A stretch of DNA of 64,000 nucleotides from Escallonia rubra (GCA_033065855.1 JAVXUO010000888.1:332073-396072); one strand, 5' to 3'; counted from the first letter of the stretch, positions 10,854 through 24,300 are shown. Numbers and translations are program-made. Notes: a model not told the origin generated them from the letters alone.

Positions 10854-11871
10854 AGAGGTACCCTTAAAGTTGACAACTTGGACGTTGGAATAAATGCCAA
10901 TGGCAAGCTAAAATTTCTTGATAAGATCCTTTTAGAGATTAAGAAACGTGTTTTAAGAGTCCTCATCCATTTTCGAATAGCTGTTTGATTGCTTTGCTAT
11001 TAGATTGTTTGTGACACCTGGTTTGTGTCAAAGCAATAATATATAGATCTTAGTGTCGAAGATTGTATGGCACTGTTATGAGCATGCCTATCACGATGTC
11101 ATGCCATCATGGCGAACTTGAGCTCTCTAGAACAGATGAAGTGAAAATTCTAACTCATGAACTTTTTTTGCAGGTTTCTGAATGGAAACTATGCTGCCAG
11201 ACCTGTAGCATATTGTCCAATGAAAGACTCGAAGTTGTAAAATCAAGAGAAAGATATTTGACCAGGTAGTTGCCACAATAACACCGCCTTTGTTTTTGTA
11301 CTTTCATTTAGTATACTAACTTACTTTATGATCTTACTAATCTTCAAATTCGCAACAAGAAAAAATTATATTGTTGCTGATGCTAAGTTTTAGTAGTTCC
11401 ACACAAAATCTTTTAAGCTATCTGGTGACTAAAGAAATGTTTGCTTACGTTAACCAAACTTGTGAGCTCCCATGAAGATAGGGTTCTGATTTTGCGATAT
11501 GATCGCTTTGGCATGAGTGCCATATGAACTCCATCTTTACCTTACGTCCCATATGAATAAAAAGGTGGATTTAGATTTTTTTTAATAATTTTTATTTTCA
11601 GTCAGAAATGATTAATACTGTACTCTAACTTTCGAATAGAAAAATAATGTGGCAACTTCATGAATTTAAAGTTATGTGTCAAACCTCAAAATGAGCCTTA
11701 AGTCTTTAACTAATTTAGTTTTGGTAGGACCATATAAAAGTATATCATTGAGTCATGGTTAAGTACATGCACGTCAAAACAACAGTTGGTGGTGTGAAGT
11801 AGATCACAAATTAGGATGGAAGATCGAGCAAGGTACAACTCAGAAATAAGGAGATAGAGAATATAAGAGAG
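10854..11871 (+). other. Unassigned DNA with one exon-like stretch
   Basis: About 11174-11266 follows a TTTTTTTGCAG acceptor and is open, ending at a CCAGGTAG donor-like site, so it could be an exon of a lost gene; the peptide was not recognised. The rest is non-coding. Confidence 0.25.
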
Positions 11872-11940
11872 ATTAAGGCGAGAGAGAGGGAGAGAGAGAT
11901 TGAGAGAGAAAGGGGTGAGGGGGGATGAGGGAGAGAGAGG
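11872..11940. repeat. GA-rich simple repeat
   Basis: Imperfect GAGAGAGAGG runs on the plus strand over about 70 bp. Confidence 0.85.
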
Positions 11941-14820
11941 CTTGTAGAATGGTTGTAAAAGCTCTTAGAGTTTTAGTGCTATGCATGGATATCGGAATGA
12001 GCTTGGTAGCAGTCTTCTAGATGTGCTTCACCGCAACAGTATTGCAAGAAGTATACCACTTCGTGTAAATAGTCTTCACACTACAAACTTTTTATTTGGG
12101 CCCAATTTTGAACTGCTAGCTCATGAACCGACTCTCTTCATGTGTTGGGGAAAGAGGTTATAATAGTTGCTTTTCAATCATTAGCAATGGTTCAGTATCT
12201 TCCCATGTTCAAGTTTAAAGCATTTGAAAGTTTATATTCGCTATTACATAATCCTCACTTTTATTGTGGTTTTCCATAAAATGAAGCTAGCCATCCTGGC
12301 ACCAACACCTCTATATGCTGATCCAGTTACGAATCATTGCCAGATTTTATACACTTTAAGCTATGATCTTTAGCAAGAGAGATTTTCTACTTATATGCAT
12401 GCCTCGACTGCGTGCTTGTCGAGGCACGTTTTTTATTATTACAAAAGACTGTTACAAAGAATTGGGCATGGTGACGATCGTTAAAGAGAAATGCTGGCCA
12501 GTAATTGAGTATTCTTTGGAGTCTACTTTTCTAGCTTGGATTTGGATGGGGTCTTGGAATATCTTTACTAGCTGACATAACATAGAAAAATAATAATAGT
12601 TATGATTTTTATCTGCATGTAAAGTTACCTTCCATGATAGACTGCTTTGGCAATAGCTGAATGCTTCTCGTGGTGTTTACACCACACCATGAAAAGTACC
12701 AAAATATCTTCGCACTATTTTCCTTAACCTGTTGAAGGGTGACTTTAACCTACAACTCGAGCTTAAGCTTCACACTATTTTCTTTAACCTGTTGAAGGGT
12801 GACTCTTAACCTATGACTCAAGAGATTAAGCTCAGTTATAATGCTTAATATACTTGGGGCATGTATGAGGTGGCTTTTAGGATAGTAAGGGTTTTCGGTT
12901 TCGCAAGAGGTATTTTGATTACTCTTCAGTTAACGACACGTTCTACATAAGCGTAATGGCTTGAATTAATGCTTAATGGGCTTGGGACATCGTGTGTTGG
13001 AGGTGGCTTTTTATTTACTCTGCCCTAGCCTTAGCTGAGATGATACATCCCATTAGTCTTTAGGTAACTCCCTTGGACATTTGGAAAAAATGACGAAGAG
13101 TTGAATATGGCAACCAAATTGGCTCGAGTACCTACTTTTTGAAACATATCCAATCAGTACCTGAAGTTATTTTTTCGTCTCAAGAAATTCGGAGATTGGA
13201 CGGAGCTTAACAAACATCAATCATTTATGGGCATTGCCAATACTGAAGAAACACATCCCATGAACATGCGGCGCTCCTGCTTCCATCGTATCTAATCTAT
13301 CACACGATGATCTGACAAGTCACATTTAATCTAAGAAGTTAAACTTTTTTTCCCTTTCTCCTCTACTCGTCTCTCTCCCTTGTCTAACGATTCTCTTTAA
13401 TGAATATCAGTCCCACCACCACCATAGCCCTCATTACACTATGGGCACCACTTGACCTACCACTATACGCCACAATCCAACTATGATCCTCATTTTTTGT
13501 CCTCATGGCCACCATTGTTGCCTTACTAATCAGCCATGTCATCTCTTCAATTGAACCATCATCATTGTCGCTCACCCATCGCCAATGCATCTTACCTTTT
13601 TCATCTCCAGCATTTTTTGAGTTGGAAGAACATTTTTATAAGCATCGTCTACATATATTGGTTCCATTTACTTTTCCCTAATAAATAATCTCTTTCTATA
13701 TTATGGGCCAGGATTTATTTCATCTTTATCACATTCGCCATAGCCAGTGCTTTATATTATATGTATGTGGAAGAGTTCCTCATCTATAATTGTTGTTGAT
13801 GATGTAACTTGCCTAGGACGATGGCATTGGTGAGTTGTTGAATTTGTAGAGTAGTGATTGGGATTAATATGAAGGTAAACTTTTGGGTAATGGATTTGAA
13901 AAGAGATAACGGAGGTGTTGCAAGTGAGTATGCTTGTCGTACAGCTGTTGTCCGCGTGATATCGGTGCGGCAGAAAAAAGTGGTAGGGGTGTGATGGTGG
14001 ACTGGTGCGGGATAGTGGGATCGAGCATTTTATAATTTATAGCAACTGATGTTGTTAACATTTGGTGGCGAGAAGTGTTGTGGTGTGATGATTATGATGG
14101 TGGTGGGTTTCTGTCGCTATGGTGGTTACAGAGAGTGAAAGGTGGATATTATGCAAGAGATAGGGAATACTATCGTAAGCAGAAAAAAGAAACAACATAT
14201 ATATGATGGTGACAACGGTGCCATGTGTTTAGAAGATGGATTTTCAACTATAGATAGGATTGCCTCTAAGAAAACTAACTTTCGTTAAGCTCCGTCAGCT
14301 ATTGGACTTGTTTGCACCAAGAAAATAGTTTATATCTGAACTTTTATGGCTCTCATGTTCCATTGAACTTTTACATTTGTATATTTTTGGTCATTGCATT
14401 TGATAATTTGTTTGTACCATTAGATCAACGTTATTTGTTTCCTTTGGCCATGGTTAAACAACTTGCTTGGCCTTTTTTTCCTGGCAAAATAAGAGTAAGT
14501 ATTTGAAAGTTGAGACTTTTTGCATGTTCAAGTGTCTACAGGTTATCAACATTGGAATGCAGTATTAATGAGACTTCTGCTATCTACTACCCTCTATGTA
14601 GCCTCATTTTGGACATGAAAGGAAAACTTCTAGATCATTGGGAAATCTGGAAATTAAGGTGAACTTGTGTGCACGACATGATTGAGTCTGTGTTACATGC
14701 AGTAGGATATGTTTTGAAAGAAAAAGTGATACTACCCTAATTTGAGAAGTTGAAAAGCAGTGATGTATGTAATAATACTAATAGCAATTTAAGTTTAGGC
14801 TCGTCGCATCTTATTGGAGA
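11941..14820. other. Unassigned DNA upstream of the Helitron 3' end
   Basis: No gene recognised. Visible structures are a 9-bp perfect hairpin stem (TGCCTCGAC...GTCGAGGCA, 12400-12426) and a 60-bp direct repeat (12713-12772 and 12773-12836, CACTATTTTCYTTAACCTG). Part of this stretch is probably the body of the Helitron ending at 14913, but no Rep or helicase motif is visible and its 5' extent is unknown. Confidence 0.3.
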
Positions 14821-14913
14821 ATAAAGATAATTTGTCTCTATAAGTATATTGAGGACAATTCCTAAAAATGATAGAGAAAATATCCACGTGCAACGCACGT
14901 GCATGACTACTAG
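14821..14913 (+). mobile_element. Helitron 3' terminus (hairpin + CTAG)
   Basis: A perfect 7-bp stem CACGTGC/GCACGTG with loop AAC (14885-14901) lies 8 bp before CTAG at 14910-14913, followed by host T. A hairpin plus terminal CTRR inserted between host A and T is the defining 3' structure of plant Helitrons, and GTGCAACGCACGTG is a typical hairpin core of such elements. The next base starts the coding sequence of EF-hand/ZZ copy A, so the element lies inside an exon. The start given here is arbitrary; only the terminus is defined. Confidence 0.85.
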
Positions 14914-15780
14914 TATAGTTAAAAGTGGAAGGCCGTTTTGTAAGCGTTGTAGTAACTTCATAATTGACGTATATTTCACGTGTGTGGATTGCTTCGAAAA
15001 CCCAGATGGTGGATTCTTTGTTTGCTTTGATTGTTACAGCAGACATGATATTGACCATCATCATAACAACGAACCCTCACGGTTCTTGGATAATTACACT
15101 ATGCTGGAAGTCAAGAAAAATTCAAATACGAATCAAGTAATTGATGATGTACTTTTCTTTTGCAGATTTTGAAAAAATTGCGCACAACGAATTTTCTTGG
15201 TTATTGAATACCTACAACGACACTTATGTCACTCTGATCTCCCAAAATTTTGCATAGAAACAATTGCAATTTCAGTAGTAGGGTCATAACAAGCTTAATT
15301 ATCTATAATTATATGTATTTCGATTCAACTGATAAGGTATTCCCCTTTTAAACCTCTAATCCTTTTTTTTCCCTAGAATTTTTCATTTCTAAAATCCAAC
15401 TAATTAGGTGTTATATTATAATTAATTAGACGTCATCTCAACCATCGACATCGGGCGGTTCGGCACTTGGTTCAGATGGAGTCCATAGATCGCAGTCTCT
15501 ATCATCTACAACACTTGGTTCAGGTGGAGTGACCAATGTGAGCTACAATTCATCGGTATACAACTATGGCGTGTATTATCCACCCCTGACCAGTTCTAAT
15601 CCAAGCCCTTCTACGGCCAATGCACTCGTTTCGGTATATGTAAGTTCAAAAGCATAAGGTGCTGATTTTTTCCGTTTACGAAATCTAGATCCAAATCTAT
15701 CTTCTTACGACTTTTGAAGTGACTTCTTTTCAATTATTTCTTTTTTCAACTTAACTTCTTGAATGTTTTGATTGAAACTA
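14914..15780 (+). pseudogene. EF-hand/ZZ-finger protein gene, 3' half (copy A)
   Basis: Coding begins inside a codon directly after the Helitron CTAG: exon part 14914-15136 reads IVKSGRPFC and holds a complete ZZ-type finger (two CxxC pairs, a third CxxC, then HxHH), ending at a GTAATT donor as in copy D. Intron 15137-15429 ends in TTAATTAG. The next exon, 15430-15639, encodes a Ser/Pro/Gly-rich tail with GSGGVTN and NPSPSTAN motifs aligned to copy D, and ends at TATGTAAGT. Intron homology to copy D runs to about 15780. Start codon and both EF-hands are missing here; they match what remains in copy B on the other strand. Both exon parts are free of stops, so the break is young. Confidence 0.85.
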
Positions 15781-16229
15781 TATCGTATAAATAAATAAAC
15801 ACAACAATATCACTATGAGATGTGGAGACGACATAAAATATGTTTTTGGTGTTTCATTTCTTTTTTACCTCTACTTCTTAAAGTCACACAAGCATCGTAA
15901 TTTTCTACAATAGTTTATTATTTAAGCATTTGCAAGTTTTATTGACATAGTTATAATAAGCAATAGAAAATTAATTCTACGCATTTTAAAACTCTACCTA
16001 TTTAATATACTTACACATTACGCCTTAATATTAATTACTAACACCTCAAAAGTACTTTAAAGATTTAAAAAAAAAATTCTCAAAAGTGTGAAGTACGAAA
16101 ATCATGTTTGAAATTAAAGATTAACAATTCAGAAATGAAAAGATTTCTTTTCTTTTTACATAAATAATATACAAATTTAATAACACTTCATTCTTAAAAA
16201 TAGTTTAAAATACCATCATTAGGGATGTC
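15781..16229. repeat. AT-rich dispersed repeat, member 1
   Basis: Non-coding. 15985-16110 carries a block (CTCTACCTATTTAATA, then CGCCTTAATATTAATTACTAACACCTCAAAAG as separate pieces) that recurs in diverged form at 22990-23165 and 23745-23900 and resembles part of the 1.1-kb units at 28073-32640. The block lies just beyond copy A. Confidence 0.5.
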
Positions 16230-17446
16230 AATTTGATCAGCAACCGGCGGATATCCGATCCTATAGGAGTGGGTTTTTTGGCCTTTAACCGGGTTATGGA
16301 GCGGGTATGGTATTAAAAAATTAAACTCGTATCGGATGTGGGTCGGATTTTTTATGGATTATGTTTAATGTTAACTTAAGAATAAATAAAAAAAAATAAG
16401 AAAAAGGGGGGCTGCTGCGCTGAAGGTTGAGATTGCCAAAAGCTTAGGGTATGAATTTGGGCTGTGGCAATGGCCCAGCCGAAAGGCATGTTGGTGTTAT
16501 GTTTTGGCGCAGAAAAAGGGCCATATGGATCATTAAATTTGACCCAGCAGAAATTATGAAATTGGGCCTGTTACAATGGCCCAGATTATATAGGGGGCTG
16601 ATGCCTGATGGTGGCTATGTTGAATAGGCCAGAGAAATTGGGCCGTGAAAGGCCCGTTAAAGGGCCTGCTGTTTACCGCGAGATTGGGCCGAAAAGGCCA
16701 GACTTAAGCCTGTTTGGCGAATTAAGGAAAAGGCCTTGTAGGTACAAATTTGGGCCTGTTTTGGCCAAATTTTTTTTTAAAAAAATGGGTTTTCAAAAGG
16801 GCTTGTTTATTTTAATTGGCCTTGTAAAATAAAATTTATAAAGTCATTTACTATTATATCCCTATTGAAATTGTTCAATTGATATGTTATTATTGATAAC
16901 ATATGTATTTTAATATTGGCTTATATTATGGGATACTGATGAATATAACATGTCAATATTATTATAATTTCGAGAATTAGTCTAAAATTATGAGATTATG
17001 CTAAAACTTTATGCTTCGTTTGGCATGTCTAGATTATGATAATGAACTTGAAATAATTAGTGGTTCTTACTTATTTTGGCAGTAAGCGGCGCAACGGAAG
17101 TTTATTGCCTTTTATAAGTTGAGATAATGATAAACCACATCACGTTACGCTTATAGGTTAAAATATTAATCAGCCCAACGGAAGATTATATTTTAATTTT
17201 TAAGCGGAAAGAAAGGAAATAATAAGTTGCACTGGTCAAATTATTTTCTGCTCAATGGTGATATAATTTGTACTCATGTTGCTTTTAATGATTTCCAAAT
17301 TGTTAAGGATGGAAAAACACTTGTATGTTAATAACCGGCCCAACGGAAGGTTATAAGTGATATGTTAATATTTTTTCTTTTGAGAAAGGTTTTGTGTATT
17401 TACCTTTTCATACAAATAAATTGTTTATGTCTCAATTTATTTTATT
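16230..17446 (+). other. Leader-like region of the copia element, 5' LTR not found
   Basis: 16222-16370 (GGGATGTCAATTTGATCAGC then GGATATCCGATCC) resembles a dispersed plant repeat ending. From about 16400 there are many GGGCC/GGCCC boxes (16440-16780) and three copies of GCGCAACGGAAG / GCCCAACGGAAG (17089, 17172, 17337), a repetitive leader upstream of gag. The 556-bp LTR seen at 21902-22457 is not present upstream, so the 5' LTR is lost or diverged beyond recognition. Confidence 0.45.
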
Positions 17447-20400
17447 ATGTTAAATGATGAACTAATTGTCTTCATCATGTGGATTTTCGGTACTAACGTG
17501 CATGATTATTGTTATTGTTTAGCATATAGTCCTGCTGCAATTACTGGCTATCTTTCCTCTATTGAATCATTGAGCGGCACCAATTTTAGAAAATGGAAAG
17601 AGCAGATTAGCATAATCCTTGGAGTTATGGATTTGGATTATGCTTTACGGATTGACGCGCCTATTGCCCTTACGGCTGAAAGCTCTACTGAGCAAAAGGC
17701 GGCTTATGAAAAGTGGGAGCGTTCCAACCGCATATCCCTAATGATTATGAAAGGCTCCATTACGACTGTTATTCGAGGAGCCATTCCTGACTCGGATAAT
17801 GCTAAGTTGTACCTTGCTCATGTTGAAGAACAGTTTTAGGATTCTTCCAAAGCACATGCTACTACTCTCATCACTAAAATGGTTACGCTCAAGTACAGTG
17901 GATCAAACGGTGTTCGTGAGCATATTTTACGGATGAATGATATGGCTTCTCAACTAAAAGGTTTGGACATGGAAATCTTTGAAGGTTTTCTCGTGCACTT
18001 TATTATGACTTCCCTTCCTGCGCAGTTTGGTCCTTTTAAGTTTAACTATAACACGCAGAAAGAGAAGTGGAAGATGAGCGAGTTGATTTCCATGTGTGTC
18101 CAAGAAGAAGAGAGGCTAAAGTCTGAACAACATGATAATGCTCACGTTGCCATAACTAGTCCATCTAAAGGAAAAGGAAAAGGAAAAGGAAAGAAATTTG
18201 GCAAAGGTAATGTGCAAGGGAATAAGAATGCTTATGTAACCAGAACTGACAAGTTAAGCTCTTCTAGTACCAAGGGTTCTTCTGGTCCCAGGTGTCACTT
18301 TTGTAAGGATAAAGGACATATGAGAAAAGAATGTCATAAATTCAGAGAATGGTTGGAAAAGAAAGGTAATTTATCTATTTGCGTTTGTTATGAGTCTTAT
18401 ACAATTGATGCTCCTTTAAATACATGGTGGGTTGACACATGTGCAACTGTGCACATAACTAATTCATTGCAAGGATTCCTTTCCGTGAAGAAGTTAAACA
18501 AAGGGGACTGTAATGTTCTAGTAGAAAATGGAGAGAAAGCTCAAGTTGGAGCTGTAGGAACTCTCCGTTTAGTTTTGGAGAGTGGCTTCAATTTAGATTT
18601 AGTTGATACTGTTTATGTTCCCAGTATGACTAGAAATCTTATTTCTGTTTCTAGACTTGACGCTTATGGATATTCGTTTAAGTTTGAGAATAAAGGCTTC
18701 TCTGTATTCCTTTACTCTAGAGTTATTGGTTCTGGTTTGTTGGAGGGAAACCTCTACAAATTACTTTTGAATGCTTCTTTTACTGAATCCTTAAAAACAG
18801 TGAACATGAATGATGTAGTTGCTAAAACTTATGGAAAGAGAAAAAGAGAGAATGAAAATTCTTCTAAATTGTGGCATGAACGTCTAGGTCACATAAAAGG
18901 CAATAAACGTGGTGCTACTCGAAGTACGGGACTTTTAAAACTTATCCACACTGACATTTGTGGACCTTTCCTACACCGGGTATTGGTGGTCATAGATACT
19001 TTATCACATTTATTGATGACTATTCTCGTTATGGATATGTTTACCTCATTCATGAAAAATCTGACTCACTTGCCATGTTTAAGATTTACAAAGCCGAAGT
19101 TGAAAATCAACTCTACCTAAAGATTAAAGTTGTAAGATCTGACAGAGGCGGAGAATATTATGGAAAATTCTCTGAAACGGGTCGTAACCCTAGTTCTTTT
19201 GCCTTGTATTTGGAAGAATGTGGCATCGTTGCTCAGCATACAATGCCAGGTACACCCTAGCAGAATGGTGTAGCTGAACGGCGAAATCGTACCCTCATGG
19301 ATATGGTACGAAGTATGATATGCCAAAGCACTCTACCAGAGTTTTTGTGGGTTGAAGCACTTAAAACAGCTGTGCATATTCTTAACAGAGTTCCCAGTAA
19401 GTCTGTGCCTAAAACACCTTTTGAATTATGGACATAGAGGAAACCAGGTTTAGAATATTTTCATGTGTGGGGCTGTTTAGCTGAAGCAAAAGTCTACAAT
19501 GCGCATACTAAGAAACTCAATCCCAAGACCATAAGTTGTCATTTTATAGGTTACCCTGAAAGGTCTAAGGGTTTCAGATTTTACCGTCCATCACATACCA
19601 CTAGAATTGTTGAAACTAGGCATGCAGTATTTTTTGAAGATGCTGAGTATAGTGGGAGTTGTACACCAAGAATAATAAACCTTGAGGAAATTCAGGATCA
19701 TGTTTCTATTCATGTTATCCAAAAGGTTGGTGTGCCATTACCTCATAGAGAGGATAACGATGCACCCGAGGTACTACCTAATGATGTGCCCTCTATTACG
19801 GATCCTGCTCCAATTCCTGCTAATGAGCAACCTCTTTGAAAGTCAGGAAGAGAGAGATGGACAGCCATCTCTGATGACTATATTGTGTACCTAGATGAGG
19901 CTGACTATAATCTAGGCATAAGAAATGATCCCACATCCTTTAAAGAAGCTATTATGAGCGATCACTCAACTCAATGGCTTGAGGCCATGAAAGATGAGTC
20001 AGAGTCAATGAAAATAAATGAAGTTTGGGACCTTGTTGACTTGCCTGAAGGGGCCAAAGCTGTAGGCTGTAAATGGGTCTACAAAACTAAGCTAGATCCT
20101 AAAGGTAATGTCGGAAGATACAAGGCTAGACTCGTAGCTAAAGGTTTCACTCAAAGAGAGGGGATATATTATAATGAAAATTTTTCTCCTATGTCGAAAA
20201 AGGATTCCTTTCGAATAGTCATGACTTTAGTGGCTCATTATGATTTAGAGCTACATCAAATGGATGTAAAGACTGCATTTCTTAATGGCGACTTGCACGG
20301 AAATGTCTATATGACACAACCAGAAGGGTTTATGGTTGAAGGCAAGAAACATATGAAATGTCTGTTGAAGAAATCCATATATGGATTAAAGCAAGCCTCT

Positions 20401-21508
20401 TGACAATGGTATCTTAAGTTCCATGATGTGATTAGTAAATTTGGCTTTAAAGAAAATGCAGTGGACCGATGTATATACCTAAAGATCAGTGGGAGTAAGT
20501 TTATCATTCTAGTTTTGTATGTAGATGATATCTTACTTGCTAGTAGTGATATGCATATGTTGCATGAGACCAAAAACTTTCTGTCTAAGAATTTTGATAT
20601 GAAAGATCTTGGAGAGACCTCTTATGTTATAGGCATTGAGATTCACCGAGATAGGTCTCGTGGGATATTGGGATTGTCCCAAAGAGCCTATATTGATAAG
20701 GTTCTGAAAAGGTTCAATATGCATAATTGTGCTCCCAATGTTGCCCCTGTTGTTAAGGGTGACAAATTTAGTTTGTTACAGTGTCCTAGGAACCAACTGG
20801 AGCAAGACGAAATGAAGCGTATTCCCTCTGCATCAACAGTAGGGAGTTTTATGTATGCTCAAGTCTGTACTCGCCCAGATATAACGTATGTTGTTGGCAT
20901 GCTTGGACGTTACCAAATAAACCCAGGAATGGGTCATTGGAAAGCAGCCAAGAAAGTCATGCGCTACTTACAGGGTACCAAGGATTTCATGCTTACCTAT
21001 AGGAAGTCAGATAACCTTGAGGTTATTGATTATTCCGATTCCGATTATGCAGGGTGTGTAGATACCCTGAAATCCACATCAGGTTATGTCTTCATGCTCG
21101 CAGAAGGAGCTATTTCATGGAAGAGTGCTAAGCAGTCATTAATGGCTTCTCACACCATGGAGGCAGAGTTTGTGGCATGTTTTGAGGCTTCGTGTCATGG
21201 TGTATGGTTGAAAAACTTCATTACGGGACTTAAAGTGGTTGACACCATTTCGAGACCACTGAAGATATTCTGTGACAATCAGGTCGCTGTTTTTTTTTTC
21301 CAAGAACAACAAATCAAGTGGTGGAACGAAGCATATTGAGATTAAGTATCTTGTTGTGAGGGAAAGAATTCAGAATCAAATAGTGTCTATTCAGCATATA
21401 AGTACGATCGTTATGTTGGCGGATCCCATGACGAAAGGCTTACCACCCACTCTCTTTCGAGAACATGTTGCTAGCATGGGCTTTGTTGATAGTCTTTCCC
21501 TTAGATGA
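17447..21508 (+). pseudogene. Copia gag-pol polyprotein, multiply broken
   Basis: In order: UBN2-type gag (17447-18130) with a TAG at 17837-17839; a zinc knuckle C-x2-C-x4-H-x4-C (about 18295-18336); protease, whose DTG motif reads Asp-Thr-Cys (18433-18441); pre-integrase H-x3-H (LWHERLGH, 18872-18895) whose CxxC half is deleted; integrase core with HTDICGPF, then a frameshift near 18958-18970 and a TAG at 19258-19260 inside GTP-QNG; a TAG at 19436-19438; a stop at 19837-19839; RT (19885-20700) with YVDD at 20518-20529 and a TGA at 20401-20403 after GLKQAS; RNase H (about 21030-21300) with DSDYAG; a frameshift in a T-run near 21290; and a tail to 21508. Several stops fit C-to-T change of CAG or CGA codons. 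Confidence 0.9.
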
Positions 21509-21901
21509 TGGGTTTTTTATTTGAGACATTCATTTTTGTGATCACCTTTGTTTTGAATTCTGGATATTATGATTATGGTTTGTTACTTCTCGTTAAAAGT
21601 ACACATTTGAGGTATTCTGAAACAAACACTCATGTAAGGATCACATGAACTCGTTCATATTGTTATTTATTATGGAACAATGCAGTTCATGTCCATTAAG
21701 TTGTTTGACTGCCATATTTGGCAAAAGTTCTGAGATTGTAACCGGAGAATGGTGTTGTGGCGTTGAGAGGCACATATACTATCTTCGATTCATTTTAGTA
21801 TTTTTGTTAAATTTGGCCTAACTTACGGGATGTTTTGTTCAATTTGTTATGTCGAAACTTATGACATCAACCTTAGTATAACCCTTGGCCAAGTGGGAGA
21901 A

Positions 21902-22457
21902 TGTTGGATTTGATCGGTCCAATCCAATTAGGTGGCCTAATGGGTCATACTATGGTTTACTATTTATTTGACTTGGACATTAATTAATTATATTGGCTAA
22001 ATAACATTATGGGCCTATTTAATTTAGCATCCAATACACTAATGATTTATTGTGTATAAAATGCTTATAGATCCTAATCTCTTAACTTTGATGGACGGTT
22101 GAGATTTGGCAGGCTTTAAGGTTGATCTCACTACTCTCTCTATATATAAATATCTTTTCTTCTTGGAGGCTAGGGTATGATTATGTTTTGACCACTCTTT
22201 GCCTCCCAGACTAAAGAAAAAAATGCACCACTCTATTCCATCATCAAGAATAGAGAAGAGTAGTGATGATCAATACCAAAGGGTACGTGTTCGCTTCCGC
22301 ATCTTGGCGTTCTTTCATCATCGGAATAAAAGACTTGGTAATCTATGACTTTCTTTGATTCCGGTGAGTTCGTAACCTTATTGTTCTTATGTTTATGCTA
22401 TTGTAAGATTATAATGATCTTGATTATGGGGTCAAGATGAATGAAATAAATCTAACA
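21902..22457 (+). repeat. 3' LTR of the copia element (556 bp)
   Basis: Starts TGTTGGATTT and ends AAATCTAACA, an inverted repeat of nearly 10 bp with canonical TG..CA borders, right after the purine tract. A TATA-like CTCTATATATAAATA lies at 22137-22151. The 5 bp after it, ATAAC, would be the target duplication, but the other copy cannot be found. Confidence 0.85.
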
Positions 22458-24300
22458 ATAACAACTCAGTTTCACAAATTTATTTTTTATGTTAATGAAT
22501 GAGAAATAAAAATTAGCAGGCATGTTCGTGAGACTACCCGAGTTGTTCCAGAATTTGATAAATTAGAAATTCTTTTCAATGGAATTTTTCACCCGGCCAC
22601 TCAGCTATGAAGTTCATCCATAAGCTTACGAGACACTCATGATCGTAAAGATTCATGAACTAAAGCAGTTAATATTTGCCTCAATTCTCATATAGTTATA
22701 ATAACAATAACAATTAAAAAAATACACCTAAAACTGTCATAGTGTATTGTCCTAACCTCATTCATTTGGAAAATTTTAGTACCAGACGAAGCACATTAGA
22801 TTGTGGAAGCGACACATAAGATTTTTTTTCAGCATTTTTTTCATTTTTTTATAACCTCTTTTACTTAAGCGAGATATCATCATGCATGTTTTTGTGTTTT
22901 TTTTTTCTTATTTACCCTCACTTATTAGCTCTTTCACATTGATTTACTATTAACAATTCGTGGATGTAATTGGTCCAATTTTTGTGAACCATATAAAACT
23001 AAAAAAAAAACAATTCTACAGATTCTAGAATTCTACCTAATCACTGTACATATTTACTAGGCCTTAATTTTAAGTATTAACATCTCAAAAGTACGTTAAC
23101 ATAAAAAAAAAAAAAAATCTTACATACGTTAAATATGAGAAAAAACAAGGATTAATGCTTCAATTTTTTTTTAAAGAAGATATTACAAAAGCAACGTACA
23201 AATCGGAAATGACTTAATTCTTGACAGTACTTTTGAAATATCAAAATAAGAGGTTACTTAAGCAATTAATTTTAATTATGTAAGCTCGAACTCTAATAGA
23301 AATCGTATAGTCTTGTAGATGCATAAAAAAAAGGAAGAGAACCAAACTTAATATGACTTAAATTTGTGAAGTACTCGAACTCTAAAGGTTCACCTCATCA
23401 ATTGATTAAGTTACTAAGGTGTGATTTGATCACTAGAACTAAAATATAAACATTAAATTCAAAAGGATGTATATAATAAGAGTATAGGAAATAGAAATCA
23501 AATTTGAAAATAAGTGTTGTAGCTCATAAATCCAAAATTGCTTTATATATTGTCAATTAACTAATCAACTTATCAAGACTTAGCTATGACTATTATCACT
23601 TGAATTTATTCTATACTAAGAACTCAATCGACAATCTAGAAAGCAAAGACAAAATCAGCAAAAATAAGAGATTTTTAACTTTACGCAACAAAATAACTAT
23701 CTACCACAATCTATTTGAGAAGAACAATACGTATGACACTTTATGATAAATATGACTGTATGGTATACAAATTAGGCCTTAATTTTGACTTTTTACTCCT
23801 CAAAAGCACTTTAAAATACCAACATAATATCTCACCAAGGTAGATTAGGAAAATCATGTTTGAAATGCTAAGATAAATACTTCACATGCTAAAAGATTCT
23901 TTTTATCTCTAGCTGTTTAAGCTCAATACTTCACAATGTATCATGGATAAGAATTGCTATATCCTTATAATTGTTTAGCCTCAATTAAAATTGCTATATA
24001 CAATTTTAATGTGAAGAATAGTAAAGAACTACAAACAAAACCACAAAATCAAATCCATAAGAACAACAAGAAGTGTATGTGAGTGAGCATGCATGTCTAG
24101 GGGCAGTGTTTTTTTTTTTTTGTTGTTGTGTGTGTGCATATGAATTTGGTTTTGAGGCCAAAAAATGTAAAAGAGAAGAGAAGAGTGTTTACAGTTAATG
24201 AACAGCAATGGAAAGAGAGAGAAAGACATATTGATATTTATGTACACACAGTCCTACAATGGCCAAGGGATGATTAAGGTTGGTCAAGCATTTGAGAGCA
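22458..24300. other. AT-rich non-coding DNA with dispersed repeat members 2 and 3
   Basis: No gene. Blocks at 22990-23165 and 23745-23900 (GGCCTTAATTTT, then CTCAAAAG with ACTTTAAA) match the block at 15985-16110, so the copia element appears to have landed in a repeat field that also flanks copy A. Homopolymer runs at 23104-23116 and 24109-24121. Confidence 0.45.

Larger units (their letters stand above)
16400..22457 (+). mobile_element. Ty1-copia retrotransposon, decayed, single 3' LTR
   Basis: Gag, protease, integrase, RT and RNase H occur in copia order on the plus strand from 17447 to 21508, followed by a purine tract (21891-21901, AAGTGGGAGAA) and a 3' LTR. The coding part has at least four in-frame stops, two frameshifts and an internal deletion. 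The left limit is approximate. Confidence 0.85.

Noticed and set aside
12400..12426. Perfect 9-bp hairpin as a terminator or small RNA gene
   Set aside because: Plant genes do not use such terminators and the stem is too short for a microRNA precursor.
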